A DNA stretch of 64,000 nucleotides. Origin: Cherax quadricarinatus (Eukaryota > Arthropoda > Malacostraca > Decapoda > Parastacidae). The stretch is from positions 1-64,000 of the forward strand of contig NW_027196454.1 of the NCBI RefSeq assembly GCF_038502225.1. Reading direction: 5' to 3'. Each line of letters starts with the position of its first letter. The first letter of the stretch is position 1. The position numbers and the translations under genes were made by a program. Below, in pieces: positions 21,524 to 32,534 of this stretch. The notes under the pieces are model-generated. The model searched no databases and was not told where the DNA came from. It saw nothing but the letters and a program-made list of their open reading frames with translations.

Positions 21524-21933
21524 TGTTATGGGGCTATAGGACCCAACATGTATTTATAAGTAACAGTTACTCTGAAATACCTAATTATATTGAATTGATG
21601 GGGACTCAGTTCTAAATGTCATAAAAGCTGATCAACCTTATGACTGAGAGGCAGCTGGGTCAAACCTATTTTTCTCAATATAATAGGTTATACTATAGAC
21701 ACATAAACACACAATTTAAATAAGTAGTTTATAAAGTTGTATTTCTTTTTGTAAAAGTAAAATTAAGGTGTGGTAGAATTGTGGTAACTGGAGAATTGTA
21801 CTTGGCAACAGTCTTTTGTTTTGGTGGGAGGAGCTTAGCTAGGCTTCTCTCTCTCTCTATCTCCCTCTCCCTGACTCACTCTCTCTGTGGCTGACCTTCA
21901 ACCTGGCAGGATCTCTGGGTCCTTCTTCTATCT
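21524..21933 (+). repeat. 5' LTR (minimum extent)
   Basis: It begins TGTTATGGGGCTATAGG and is shared with 27725-28130. The shared part ends in 'cttcttctatct', which is not a CA end. The real LTR probably continues, perhaps to about 22450-22480, because the 3' copy is truncated. I could not fix a primer-binding site. Confidence 0.85.
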
Positions 21934-22692
21934 TTTGGGGCATTATGTGTGCTCCAGGGGTGAGTTTTTATAATTTAAGTTGTGGCCACCATACCCAGGG
22001 TGACTAAAGTGTGTCAAAACACTGGTTAGCCCAGAGTTATGTCAAGAAGAGAGAAGGACAAAAGTTGTTGGAAAACACCATGTGGAGAACAGCTATGGAG
22101 TGTGTAGATCTTTGTTTTGAAAATGTGAGGCTGTAATTGTACATTCTGTACATATCTATTGAGAATACAGTTATATTTTTATAGTAGTAGTTTACATAAC
22201 CTGTGAAGAGGGCTGGTGAAAGAATATCAGAGACACTCAGGATGATCAGCCATGATGTAAGTATTACCCCTAGACAGATAAGGCCATTAAGTAAAAAGCT
22301 ACCCCACACTAGAACATGTAGTGAGAACCTTACTATCAAAGTAATAAGGGACAAACCAACGTAACATGGGAGCTTGACCGGGAGAGTTATTTGACTGCTA
22401 AAATAACTCAAAACATTCTTTGAACTATATGTGCTGGTATGGGGTAATAACAGTTGCCTGTTTCTGGTAGAAGATTTACCAAGGTGGTGTCAGTGGAAGT
22501 GTTGTTTTCATATATTAGTTTACAGGTTGTTTTTCTCCAAAGGTGGGAGAAAGGCTGAGTAACACATTTTTGTTGTGGTTATGGTAAGTGCTATGTGCAT
22601 AGTTTACATTCAACTTGTGTTATTTTATGTGCCTGTGGGAACTTTGTCCACTGATACTGTAAGAGGGAAGCAAGTGTTTAAAGATAAAAACT

Positions 22693-23740
22693 ATGTCAGA
22701 AGATAAGTCTTTAAACTTTTTAGGCTTCAGGGAAGAAGGTAATAATTCATCAGTAAACATGCCTGTTAACAGTGAACATGAGGGATTACCTACCCCAGGT
22801 GTTACAGAAATGGAATGGATGAGACTGAAATTAGCTGTGCTAGAGGCTGAAATGAAATTAATGAAAGCTAAAGAGGAAGAACGTCAAAGGTTAGGAGGTT
22901 CAGAACAAGAGCCTGAGCAGTACTTTAACATAACTAAAGCTGCAAATTTTGTCCCTAAGTTTACAGAGAGTGACCCAGATAGATATTTTTCTTTTTTTGA
23001 GAAGACTGCTCTGGAGCAAGGATGGCCCAAACAGAAGTGGGCTACCCTAGTTCGCACACAACTTGTGGGTAAAGGATTCCAGAGAGTAGAGACTCTGGAG
23101 GGGCAAAATTTTTCTGATTATGATAAGATTAAAGAGGAAGTATTGCTTGCCTACCAAATGATACCTGAGAAATATAGACATAAGTTCAGGAATCAAAAAT
23201 TTCAGGATGGGCAGACCTTAACTGAGTTTGGGAATGAGAAACTGTTCCTTTTTAAGAAATGGGTTTGTTCCAAAGGGGTTAATAAAGACTATAACAAATT
23301 AGTAGATCTGATGGTTCATGAGGAATTGTACAATACAATCCCTGTTGACCTCAGAGAATATTTGGAGGACAAAAACCCAGATAATCTTTCAGAAGCACTG
23401 GATCTAGGTGACCGATTCTTGGCTCGCAGGGAATTGGTAAGTAAAAACAGTCATGCCGCTTTTAAAAATTTCCCCACTCATTCTAAACCTTATTCCAAGT
23501 CCTATGGTCATAAAGGTAAGTGGGACAAGAATTTTCAGGGACAAATGAAGGCTGAGGTGCCCTCTAAAATAGAAGGAAAAGGTAAGTAAGCTGGAGTTCA
23601 AAGTTTACCTAGACAATCAGATAATGTTTCAGGTCCTCAAGTAAACAGTACCAGTCCTACACCAAATGGTAAAAATACCTTTAAGAGTTTTATCTGTTAC
23701 TACTGTAACAAAACTGGACACACAAAGGTTTTGCTGGTCA
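22693..23740 (+). pseudogene. gag: gag: SCAN-like capsid and zinc knuckle, interrupted
   Basis: The 298-aa open frame (22693-23589) is a retroelement Gag. Residues 45-80 are a charged helix. From about residue 90 the block 'FVPKFTESDPDRYFSFFEK' begins the capsid. Residues ~150-250 ('LAYQMIPEKYRHKFR', 'QDGQTLTEFGNEK', 'PVDLREYLED') follow the pattern of the vertebrate SCAN domain, which is known to derive from a Gmr1-like Gag. A TAA at 23587 ends the frame. The same frame then continues to a CCHC knuckle start ('CYYCNKTGH', about 23695-23725), where a frameshift separates it from its last Cys. ATG at 22693 is the first Met of the open frame. Confidence 0.85.
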
Positions 23741-24475
23741 AGGCGGCGAGATCAGGAAAGGGAGGAACCACCCCAGAGGACTCTAACTGCAGAGATACAT
23801 CCAGTTGCCTGCATTAGGTCTTCAAGGCAAGGTGAGGAGGAACCTTTGGATCTAGACCAAAGGATGTGTATATTTTCTAGTAGGTCCACAGTTGGTTTGC
23901 GAAAGGATGTAGGCAGAGTTGAGAACATATTGTCCTTGAGAGATGGATGTAGCACCTACTCTTTGCTACGTGCTGGAGTGCTACCAGTGTCTAAGGATAC
24001 CTATACTGGGGTAGATATATTGTTGAAGGGTATTATGGGTTCAACCATAAGGACACCTGTACACAAATTATGGGTAGAATCTGCATACCAAGTTGGCTAT
24101 CTCCCTGTAGGTGTCTCAGATGAAATTCCCTTCGAAGGGGCCGACCTCTTATTAGGGAATAATGTTATGGGCCTGTTAGACAGTGAGGAACAACTAGTTT
24201 GGGGGAAACCAAGTCCCAAATGTTGGGAGGAAATGGCTAGGAAAACCCTGCCAGACCTTCTCCCTGATGGTTCCACCATGAGAAGTATGGCTCGTGATCA
24301 TGCTACCAACAGTCTTCATGATATTTCTCATGAGGATGGTGAGGGCTTAAGTTTGGTAACTCTGCTTTCTGATGTTGAACTGCAGTCAACTGAAGAAAAG
24401 GATGTTCCAGCCAGAGCTGAGCATGATTGGAGAATGGATCAGTTAAATAAGTGTGAGAGAGGCTGCACCTGCTAG
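23741..24475 (+). pseudogene. pol: pol: aspartic protease-like region
   Basis: In the frame of the 269-aa ORF (23666-24475) the segment from about residue 80 reads 'LSLRDGCSTYSLLRAGVLPV', then 'VSDEIPFEGADLLLGNNVMG'. This is the layout of retropepsins of Gmr1-type elements, with an Asp-containing active-site loop and a closing 'LLLGN' motif. The active-site loop reads Asp-Gly-Cys rather than Asp-Thr/Ser-Gly, so catalysis is doubtful. It lies between gag and integrase. Confidence 0.7.
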
Positions 24476-25064
24476 GGTGCAATTAATTTCTGTGCAGGAA
24501 AATGTCGCTGTTGCTGAGGAAGAGATTTTACAGTTAAATAAGTGTTTTCATTTCAGGGAGGAAACTCTTACAAAGAATTCACCTCTGTTTGCAGTATCGA
24601 TGGAAGGAGAACAAGGGTTTTGTCCCCAGATGGTGATGTCCAAGGTTTCCAGGCATTTCTTCTGGTCTCAGCTGTGGGAGATTGTCAGAAAGTATATTGA
24701 GACCTATCATGTCTCTCAGTTTATAGGGAAACCTAGTCGAAGTATTAAACCTGTTCCCCTTCAGTCTATTTCAGCACAAGGTGAACCCTTCAGCAAGCTG
24801 GTAGTAGATGTACTTGGTCCATTCCCAAGGACCAAACTGAGAAATGATTATTTACTCACAAATATTTGCTCCACTACCAGGTACCTTGAAGCAGTCCCTC
24901 TGCATAAGATAACAGCTCGTGTAGTCTTAAGGGCTTTGATGAAGTTCTTTTTTCATGTTCGTTTTCCTCAAGAGGTGCAAAAAGACCAGGGGCCTAAATT
25001 TACCTCAAAATCTTTTAGAAATGTTTTGAAGGAATTAAAAGTAGAGCCTAACTTTGCAATTATA
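24453..25064 (+). pseudogene. pol: pol: integrase N-terminal part and DDE core, first half
   Basis: The ORF at 24453-25079 contains the degenerate zinc-binding region ('VSRHFFW', then 'YHVSQ' where the family has Cys-x-x-Cys). It is followed by the catalytic core: 'LVVDVLGPFPRTK' carries the first Asp and 'VQKDQGPKFTS' the second. The frame is cut by the LINE-F insertion at about 25064. Integrase inserts the cDNA into the genome; here zinc-finger residues are lost and the gene is split. Its position upstream of RT is the diagnostic feature. Confidence 0.82.
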
Positions 25065-25381
25065 TCACACAAATGTTAAACCTAACTTTGTTATTTTTTT
25101 AAATACACTACCTAACAGAATACTCCATTCTACTGGATGAACAGCAATGCATGCAACCATTGGACCTGTCTTTGTAATACACATTTGTATTTTATAGTTA
25201 TCTGTTTACAATAATGTCTTATCACTGATTTCATCATTGCTTAGTTAATCTTAAGTTAATTTTAAGCCAGCCCGTAATGCTATGCATAGTATAAGTGGCT
25301 TTGGCATGCTGCTCTTACCTGTATTTTTTGTACCTCTGTTTGTATGCTAAAATTTCTAAATAAATAAATAAATAAATTGTC
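25065..25381 (+). mobile_element. LINE-F 3' end inserted in the integrase gene
   Basis: This segment matches the 3' untranslated region of the LINE-F copy at 36240-36590. It shares 'cactacctaacagaatactc', 'gccagcccgtaatgctatgc' and a terminal (AAAT)n tail. It is a 5'-truncated insertion with no coding part. Integrase coding sequence resumes immediately after it. Confidence 0.9.
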
Positions 25382-25845
25382 TATCACCCTCCATCTCAAG
25401 GGGAAATAGAGAAATTACATCAAACCCTCAAGACAATGATGCAAGCCTATGGTATAGACAATACTAACAACTGGGATGAGAGGATCCCTTTCTTTGTATT
25501 TGCTGAGTGGGGAAGCACTCTGGAATCTCTGAGCTATTGGCTTGGGGAGGATGGTGATGCTCTCCCCTCGGAGCTTTTTCTCAGTTTCAGACACTGTTTG
25601 GCTCATATGAGGTGGATGGTACCAGTGAACGTGCCCATCAACCAGACCAGGAAGATGATGTGGGACCATAATGTGGACCATGATACTCTGGAGGCTGGAG
25701 AGGAAGTGCTGATACTGGAGCCAATTCAAGTGAAAATCTGTATGGCAAGTTGCTGTGAGCTGAACATGTTGTGGGGGAAGTTCCCAGGGGTTAGATATAA
25801 AACCCACACCCCCAGGCAAGAAGAGAATGAGTATAGTGTACACAG
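25382..25845 (+). pseudogene. pol: pol: integrase DDE core, second half
   Basis: Directly after the LINE-F tail the plus strand reads 'NVYHPPSQGEIEKLHQTLKT', which supplies the third catalytic acidic residue (Glu in QGEIEK) of the DDE core. 'NWDERIPFFVFAEWGS' follows. The frame continues as part of a 464-aa open frame (25436-26830) through the integrase C-terminal region. It is collinear with the first half, so the insertion is clean at the protein level apart from the tail. Confidence 0.82.
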
Positions 25846-25994
25846 TAACCGGTTAAAGGGTTTGAAGTTATGTCAAAAATTCAGAGAGACCAATATTTTA
25901 ATGGAATGTAAAGGGCTGCAAAACAATAATCTGTATGAAATACCAAAAGTGTATTTAAGAAATAACATGTGTGTAAAAGATTTTGGGAAATGCA

Positions 25995-26830
25995 TGCTTG
26001 GTTTTAATGAGAAAAATGTTGGAGAGTTGGCTCAGCCACCTTGGAACTTTATAAAAGTTTGGGATGTCAGTAATGGGGAAAAGTTGAAACTCCATGAAGA
26101 AATTGTTAAGGAAGCTGAGCCAATTCAACAATTTTTGTGTGGGAAAAATCTGTATGAAAAATTGGAGATGGAGGAAGAAGTGAAATTCTTCCAACACCAG
26201 TTTGTAGTGCTTAGTGAGAGTCAGTGGGCATTCCCATGCTTCATGGTTCCCAAATTAGATGGCACCCTGGGCATAAACACTGACTACCACAAAGTACATT
26301 TAATAACTAAGGTTTACAGGATTAGAAAGATTGATACTTATGCAATAAGAGATGCAAACATTTTAAATAAACTAAAACATAGGGCAGGAAGATGTGATTT
26401 CCATGGCCTGTGTTCCAGTACCATTTTAATGTGTGTAATGCAAATTGTGTTCATTGTGTGCTTAAAATTTGTGTGTGAGATGGAACGTGATGGTATTTGT
26501 GTAAACTTGATGTATCCAACCTGGGTGCAAAGAGATGTCTTTGGTGTTTGTTGTTGCACTGCGAGAGGTTGCAGAACTGTTACTATCAATGAGCAACCTT
26601 CTAAATTTAAATGTCAACATTTTACCACAGGAAAGAAAATTTTCATTTTGGGGCTGGCTATTCAGCATTTGTGCATGTCTCAGGATCTCTTCATCCTGTT
26701 CCTGTGTATGGTGACTAAAATCAGACTCTTAAAATGGGCTTTGTTCCTACAGCCTTTTAATTTGGAAGTCAAATATATAAAAGGCTCAGAGAATGTGGTT
26801 GCTGATGCTCTCTCTAGATGTTTCATGTAG
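25995..26830 (+). pseudogene. pol: pol: RT fingers and RNase H end, palm deleted
   Basis: Still in the 464-aa frame, 'ESQWAFPCFMVPKLDGTLGI' and 'NTDYHKVHLITK' (about 26217-26310) match the start of a Ty3/gypsy RT. After about 26360 the match stops; the YxDD catalytic box and most of the RNase H are missing. The last residues, 'KWALFLQPFNLEVKYIKGSE' followed by 'NVVADALSR', are the conserved end of the RNase H domain. This copy cannot encode a working polymerase. Confidence 0.83.
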
Positions 26831-27709
26831 ATGCATGGTGCGTACTTTGTACATAGTGTTTGTCATGTGCTGACCTTGTTGTTTTTGCAGTGGTGAACTC
26901 TCGGCGAGCCTGAGTACTCTCTACCAGCCATCTGACTGTGAAGGAGTCGAGTCAGAGCCAAAAGTGTGACAAGGGTCAGGGTGTACGTAAATGTGAGTTG
27001 AGGCAGTGGTTGACAACCTTCGGTAACATGAGACGTTCAGGAAGGTATGTGATGTTGTGTCTTGGTGTGCTCTATATACAAAATGGCCCAACGTTGGATT
27101 TGCCTTTGTGGTCCCTTGGACCCCTCCATGTTCTATGTCAGCCTCCTCTTCATAAGTTTGGAGGATCTGTGTGGAGTGGGACCTCGGAAGATGGGCTTGA
27201 GTGCCTGACCATGTTAAGGATCGTGAGTGTTGACTGGAAGTCTCACTGTTTGGTTCGGCCACCAAGTGAGAGACACCTTGACATGTTTTGTGAAGTTTCC
27301 TGCCTGGTGTACACCTGACTGCTCTGGGTTTGGCTCTACTCTCGTCTCCTGATCAGGAAGATGCCACCCTGGAGTATCAGTTGCTTGCTGGATTACCGTA
27401 GTGGAGGCACAGGCCTGTTGGTGCGGGCTTTCACAGTGGGCATTGTGTGCAAATCTTGCATTGTAATGGGTATTGTTTTTAAAAGCAACTAAAATTGTAA
27501 ATAGTTACACACTTGAGTATATGGGTATGGTTAAAATGCTTTTCTAAAAAATTCTGCAATCTCTTGTAAATAACAGTAAAGTGAAGAGTAGTTATGGTGC
27601 TGGGAAAAATGTAGCATTTCTAGTAGTTTTGTTTACCGCCTTCAGACTTAAGTAATATACCTTTTACTAGCCGTATCCTGAGGGACACGGCTAGCTTTTG
27701 TGAGACTTC
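26831..27709 (+). other. LTR element 3' noncoding region
   Basis: Between the RNase H end and the 3' LTR lies about 880 bp with no domain I recognise. The 126-aa frame at 26938-27318 has no signal peptide, membrane span or Env-like feature. Confidence 0.55.
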
Positions 27710-27724
27710 GTCTGGAGGTGGGGG
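27710..27724 (+). promoter_or_regulatory. Polypurine tract
   Basis: The purine run 'ggaggtggggg' abuts the first TG of the 3' LTR. This is the expected position of the plus-strand primer for reverse transcription. Confidence 0.7.
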
Positions 27725-28130
27725 TGTTATGGGGCTATAGGACCCAACATGTATTTATAAGTAACAGTTACTCTGAAATACCTAATTATATTGAATTGAT
27801 GGGGACTCAGTTCTAAATGTCATAAGGGCTGATCAACCTTATGACTGAGAGGCAGCTGGGTCAAGCCTATTTTTCTCAATATAATAGGTTATACTACAGA
27901 CACACACACAATTTAAATAAGTAGTTTATAAAGTTGTATTTCTTTTTGTAAAAGTAAAATTAAGGTGTGGTAGAATTGTGGTAACTGGAGAATTGTACTT
28001 GGCAACAGTCTTTTGTTTTGGTGGGAGGAGCTTAGCTAGGCTTCTCTCTCTCTCTATCTCCCTCTCCCTGACTCACTCTCTCTGTGGCTGACCTTCAACC
28101 TGGCAGGATCTCTGGGTCCTTCTTCTATCT
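27725..28130 (+). repeat. 3' LTR (truncated)
   Basis: It is identical to the 5' LTR except for about four substitutions and one 4-bp deletion in the 'gacacataaacacac' stretch. It stops at 28130, where LINE-A-like sequence starts, so the right end of the element has been lost. Confidence 0.88.
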
Positions 28131-28225
28131 AGGCCTCCTTGATGATTACCTGGTCGACCAGGTTGCTGCTGTTGGCATTCCGCCTTTCCACATATCCATA
28201 ACAGCCTAGTTCATCTGGCACACGA
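28131..28225 (-). mobile_element. LINE-A-like 3' relic
   Basis: 'aggcctccttgatga', 'gaccaggttgctgctg' and 'cagcctagttcatctggcac' resemble a diverged LINE-A 3' region. It does not continue the relic to the left of the LTR element, so the two flanks are probably not one split target. Confidence 0.55.
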
Positions 28226-28500
28226 AAGAGGCACTGAACCATTTTTTCTCTTAAGAACTTCTATACACGTTTTGGAAATATTTCGGATATTTGCCGGTAA
28301 GAGGTCGAATGATCTCTTATTATGCCCATGGTGCCCCGGCCTGTCATTGGGTCTGTTTTATAATTCCCACCAATCTCATTCTCTCACACTCGCACTCATT
28401 ATGGTAAACTATTATGGTGGTGTGAAGATTTGGGACTGGTTCACGAGCATCTTCCATGTATATATTATCACTTACCTCTCTCCAGAGAGGGCGTCAGGTA
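28226..28500. other. No gene recognised
   Basis: I see no coding motif, tandem repeat or terminal signature here. Confidence 0.4.
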
Positions 28501-28504
28501 TTGG

Positions 28505-31500
28505 TTTTATTTTTTTATTATTTTATTATCACACTGGCCGATTCCCACCAAGGCAGGGTGGCCCGAAAAAGAAAAACTTTCACCATCATTCACTCCATCA
28601 CTGTCTTGCCAGAAGGGTGCTTTACACTACAGTTTTTAAACTGCAACATTAACACCCCTCCTTCAGAGTGCAGGCACTGTACTTCCCAACTCCAGGACTC
28701 AAGTCCGGCCTGCCGGTTTCCCTGAACCCCTTCATAAATGTTACTTTGCTCACACTCCAACAGCACGTCAAGTATTAAAAACCATTTGTCTCCATTCACT
28801 CCTATCAAACACGCTCATGCATACCTGCTGGAAGTCCAAGCCCCTCGCACACAAAACCTCCTTTATCCCCTCTCTCCAACCTTTCCTAGGCCGACCCCTG
28901 CCCCGCCTTCCTTCCACTACAGACTGATACACTCTTGAAGTCATTCTGTTTCGCTCCATTCTCTCTACATGTCCGAACCACCTCAACAACCTTTCCTCAG
29001 CCCTCTGGACAACAGTTTTGGTAATCCCGCACCTCCTCCTAACTTCCAAACTACGAATTCTCTGAATTATATTCACACCACACATTGCCCTCAGACATGA
29101 CATCTCCACTGCCTCCAGCCTTCTCCTCGCTGCAACATTCATCACCCATGCTTCACACCCATATAAGAGCATTGGTAAAACTATACTCTCATACATTCCC
29201 CTCTTTGCCTCCAAGGACAAAGTTCTTTGTCTCCACAGACTCCTAAGTGCACCACTCACTCTTTTTCCCTCATCAATTCTATGATTCACCTCATCTTTCA
29301 TAGACCCATCCGCTGACACGTCCACTCCCAAATATCTGAATACATTCACCTCCTCCATACTCTCTCCCTTCAATCTGATATTCAATCTTTCATCACCTAA
29401 TCTTTTTGTTATCCTCATAACCTTACTCTTTCCTGTATTCACCTTCAATTTTCTTCTTTTGCACACCCTACCAAATTCATCCACCAATCTCTGCAACTTC
29501 TCTTCAGAATCTCCCAAGAGCACAGTGTCATCAGCAAAGAGCAGCTGTGACAACTCCCACTTTGTGTGTGATTCTTTATCTTTTAACTCCATGCCTCTTG
29601 TCAAGACCCTCGCATTTACTTCTCTTACAACCCCATCTATAAATATATTAAACAACCACGGTGACATCACACATCCTTGTCTAAGGCCTACTTTTACTGG
29701 GAAATAATTTTCCTCTTTCCTACATACTCTAACTTGAGCCTCACTATCCTCGTAAAAACTCTTCACTGCTTTCAGTAACCTACCTCCTACACCATACACT
29801 TGCAACATCTGCCACATTGCCCCCCTATCCACCCTGTCATACGCCTTTTCCAAATCCATAAATGCCACAAAGACCTCTTTAGCCTTATCTAAATACTGTT
29901 CACTTATATGTTTCACTGTAAACACCTGGTCCACACACCCCCTACCTTTCCTAAAGCCTCCTTGTTCATCTGCTATCCTATTCTCCGTCTTACTCTTAAT
30001 TCTTTCAATAATAACTCTACCATACACTTTACCAGGTATACTCAGCAGACTTATCCCCCTATAATTTTTGCACTCTCTTTTATCCCCTGTGCCTTTATAC
30101 AAAGGAACTATGCATGCTCTCTGCCAATCCCTAGGTACCTTACCCTCTTCCATACATTTATTAAATAATTGCACCAACCACTCCAAAACTATATCCCCAC
30201 CTGCTTTTAACATTTCTATCTTTATCCCATCAATCCCGGCTGCCTTTCCCCCTTTCATTTTACCTACTGCCTCACGAACTTCCCCCACACTCACAACTAG
30301 CTCTTCCTCACTCCTACAAGATGTTATTCCTCCTTGCCCTATACACGAAATCACAGCTTCCCTATCTTCATCAACATTTAACAATTCCTCAAAATATTCC
30401 CTCCATCTTCCCAATACCTCTAACTCTCCATTTAATAACTCACCTCTCCTATTTTTAACTGACAAATCCATTTGTTCTCTAGGCTTTCTTAACTTGTTAA
30501 TCTCACTCCAAAGCTTTTTCTTATTTTCAACAAAATTTGTTGATAACATCTCACCCACTCTCTCATTTGCTCTCTTTTTACATTGCTTCACGACTCTCTT
30601 AACCTCTCTCTTTTTCTCCATATACTCTTCCCTCCTTGCATCACTTCTACTTTGTAAAAACTTCTCATATGCTAACTTTTTCTACCTTACTACTCTCTTT
30701 ACATCATCATTCCACCAATCGCTCCTCTTCCCTCCCGCACCCACTTTCCTGTAACCACAAACTTCTGCTGAACACTCTAACACTACATTTTTAAACCTAC
30801 CCCATACCTCTTCGACCCCATTGCCTATGCTCTCATTAGCCCATCTATCCTCCAATAGCTGTTTATATCTTACCCTAACTGCCTCCTCTTTTAGTTTATA
30901 AACCTTCACCTCTCTCTTCCCTGATGCTTCTATTCTCCTTGTATCCCATCTACCTTTTACTCTCAGTGTAGCTACAACTAGAAAGTGATCTGATATATCT
31001 GTGGCCCCTCTATAAACATGTACATCCTGAAGTCTACTCAACAGTCTTTTATCTACCAATACATAATCCAACAAACTACTGTCATTTCGCCCTACATCAT
31101 ATCGTGTATACTTATTTATCCTCTTTTTCTTAAAATATGTATTACCTATAACTAAACCCCTTTCTATACAAAGTTCAATCAAAGGGCTCCCATTATCATT
31201 TACACCTGGCACCCCAAACTTACCTACCACACCCTCTCTAAAAGTTTCTCCTACTTTAGCATTCAGGTCCCCTACCACAATTACTCTCTCACTTGGTTCA
31301 AAGGCTCCTATACATTCACTTAACATCTCCCAAAATCTCTCTCTCTCCTCTGCATTCCTCTCTTCTCCAGGTGCATACACGCTTATTATGACCCACTTCT
31401 CGCATCCAACCTTTACTTTAATCCACATAATTCTTGAATTTACACATTCATATTCTCTTTTCTCCTTCCATAACTGATCATTTAACATTACTGCTACCCC

Positions 31501-32105
31501 TTCCTTTGCTCTAACTCTCTCAGATACTCCAGATTTAATCCCATTTATTTCCCCCCACTGAAACTCTCCTACCCCCTTCAGCTTTGTTTCGCTTAGGGCC
31601 AGGACATCCAACTTCTTTTCATTCATAACATCAGCAATCATCTGTTTCTTGTCATCCGCACTACATCCACGCACATTTAAGCATCCCAGTTTTATAAAGT
31701 TTTTCTTCTTCTCTTTTTTAGTAAATGTATACAGGAGAAGGGGTTACTAGCCCATTGCTCCCGGCATTTTAGTCGCCTCATACGACACGCATGGCTTACG
31801 GAGGAAAGATTCTTTTCCACTTCCCCATGGACAATAGAAGAAATAAAGAAGAACAAGAACTATTTAGAAAAAGGAGAAAAACCTAGATGTATGTATATAT
31901 ATATGCATGTGCGTGTCTGTGAAGTGTGACCAAAGTGTTAGTAGGAGTAGCAAGATATCCCTGTTATCTAGCGTGTTTATGAGACAGAAAAAGAAACCAG
32001 CAATCCTACCATCATGCAAAACAGTTACAGGTTTCTGTTTCACAGTCATCTGGCAGGACGGTAGTACTTCCCTGGGTGGTTGCTGTCTACCAACCTACTA
32101 CCTAT
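28505..32105 (-). mobile_element. LINE-D, near full-length RTE-like element
   Basis: This is a ~3.6-kb non-LTR element on the minus strand. It has a leader from about 32105 to 31710, one long endonuclease-RT reading frame (31710-28768), and a 3' untranslated region with the distinctive 'actggccgattcccaccaag' block. It ends in an A/T-rich TTATT-type tail at about 28505-28540 as seen on the plus strand. A second, truncated copy lies at 43614-45440. The single-ORF endonuclease-RT layout without RNase H fits the RTE group. Confidence 0.85.
28768..31710 (-). pseudogene. LINE-D endonuclease-RT ORF with one in-frame stop
   Basis: The frame runs from about 31710 to 28768, interrupted only by TAG at 30682-30684. 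Before it (330 aa from Met 31674) is the endonuclease: 'LALSETKLKG', 'IISVYAPGEERN', 'VVGDLNAKVGE', 'SSLLDYVLVDKR' and 'TDISDHFLV'. After it, 20 codons lead to a 617-aa frame with the RT: 'CKNYRGISLLS', 'GGFRKGRGCVDQVF', 'FMDLEKAYDRVDR', 'GLRQGCVMSPWLFN', 'LLFADDTVLL', and a tail with 'LLRWFGHVERME' and 'GRGRPRKGWREG'. Both sides of the stop are in the same phase, so a single nonsense change separates the two domains. RT and endonuclease motifs look complete. RTE-like clade is inferred. Confidence 0.87.
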
Positions 32106-32289
32106 TGGTTTTATGTATGCAGTAAACATTTTTTTTCTAGCTCTAATAATGAGACCAAAAGCATTACTTCATTTGTTTTAAAAGTTTATTATCCACGATT
32201 TTGCAGCATTTGCTTTGTATTATTTAAAAAAAAAAAGGTAACATTTTTATGCAAAGGTCTTTTACATGTTCTTATCAGTCTTTGGGTTG

Positions 32290-32530
32290 ACCCCTGTTTT
32301 TACCTATCTCAGTAATTAGAATTTATCTCCACTGAACATTCACTTGACATCCTCTTGCAACTTTTCTGTCTTCTACTTTGTGTTGTGTCCTCAAAAGGAT
32401 GATACGGAGCTGTTTGTGCTTTTATCTTTATCTACTATGAGGATGAGAAACAAAAGCGCCCAGATCGTTCTTTACGGCAATGAGTTCTTTTCAATTTGTT
32501 TAGAACAGATTATATTTTGCCACCGAAAAA
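32290..32530 (-). pseudogene. LINE-A-like RT relic around the FADD region
   Basis: The text around 'gatgagaaacaaaa' and 'cagtaattagaattt' parallels the unit 2 RT segment at 8218-8460. It covers the stretch that encodes the YGKHE to FADDT region. Divergence is high and the frame is lost. Confidence 0.55.
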
Positions 32531-32534
32531 GCCA

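Larger units (their letters stand above)
21524..28130 (+). mobile_element. Gmr1-like Ty3/gypsy LTR retrotransposon, defective
   Basis: Two direct repeats of about 406-410 bp bracket a Gag with a SCAN-like region, a protease-like domain, an integrase, and then RT/RNase H remnants. Integrase before RT is the reverse of normal Ty3/gypsy order and is known for Gmr1-like elements. Damage includes a stop and frameshift at the end of gag, a LINE-F tail inserted in the integrase, loss of integrase zinc-binding residues, and deletion of the RT palm. The LTRs are about 99% identical over their shared part. The 3' LTR is cut at 28130 and no target-site duplication is visible. Confidence 0.85.

Noticed and set aside
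23575..23600. Splice donor ('ggtaagtaag') at the end of gag
   Set aside because: The frame simply continues past the TAA to a zinc-knuckle start with no plausible acceptor and branch site in between, so a nonsense change is the simpler reading.
26938..27318. Envelope or other accessory gene of the LTR element
   Set aside because: The 126-aa frame has no signal peptide, transmembrane segment or recognisable domain.
28130..28131. True 3' end of the LTR at 28130
   Set aside because: The shared sequence does not end in CA, no target-site duplication matches the left flank, and the 5' copy has no primer-binding site at the equivalent point, so truncation is more likely.
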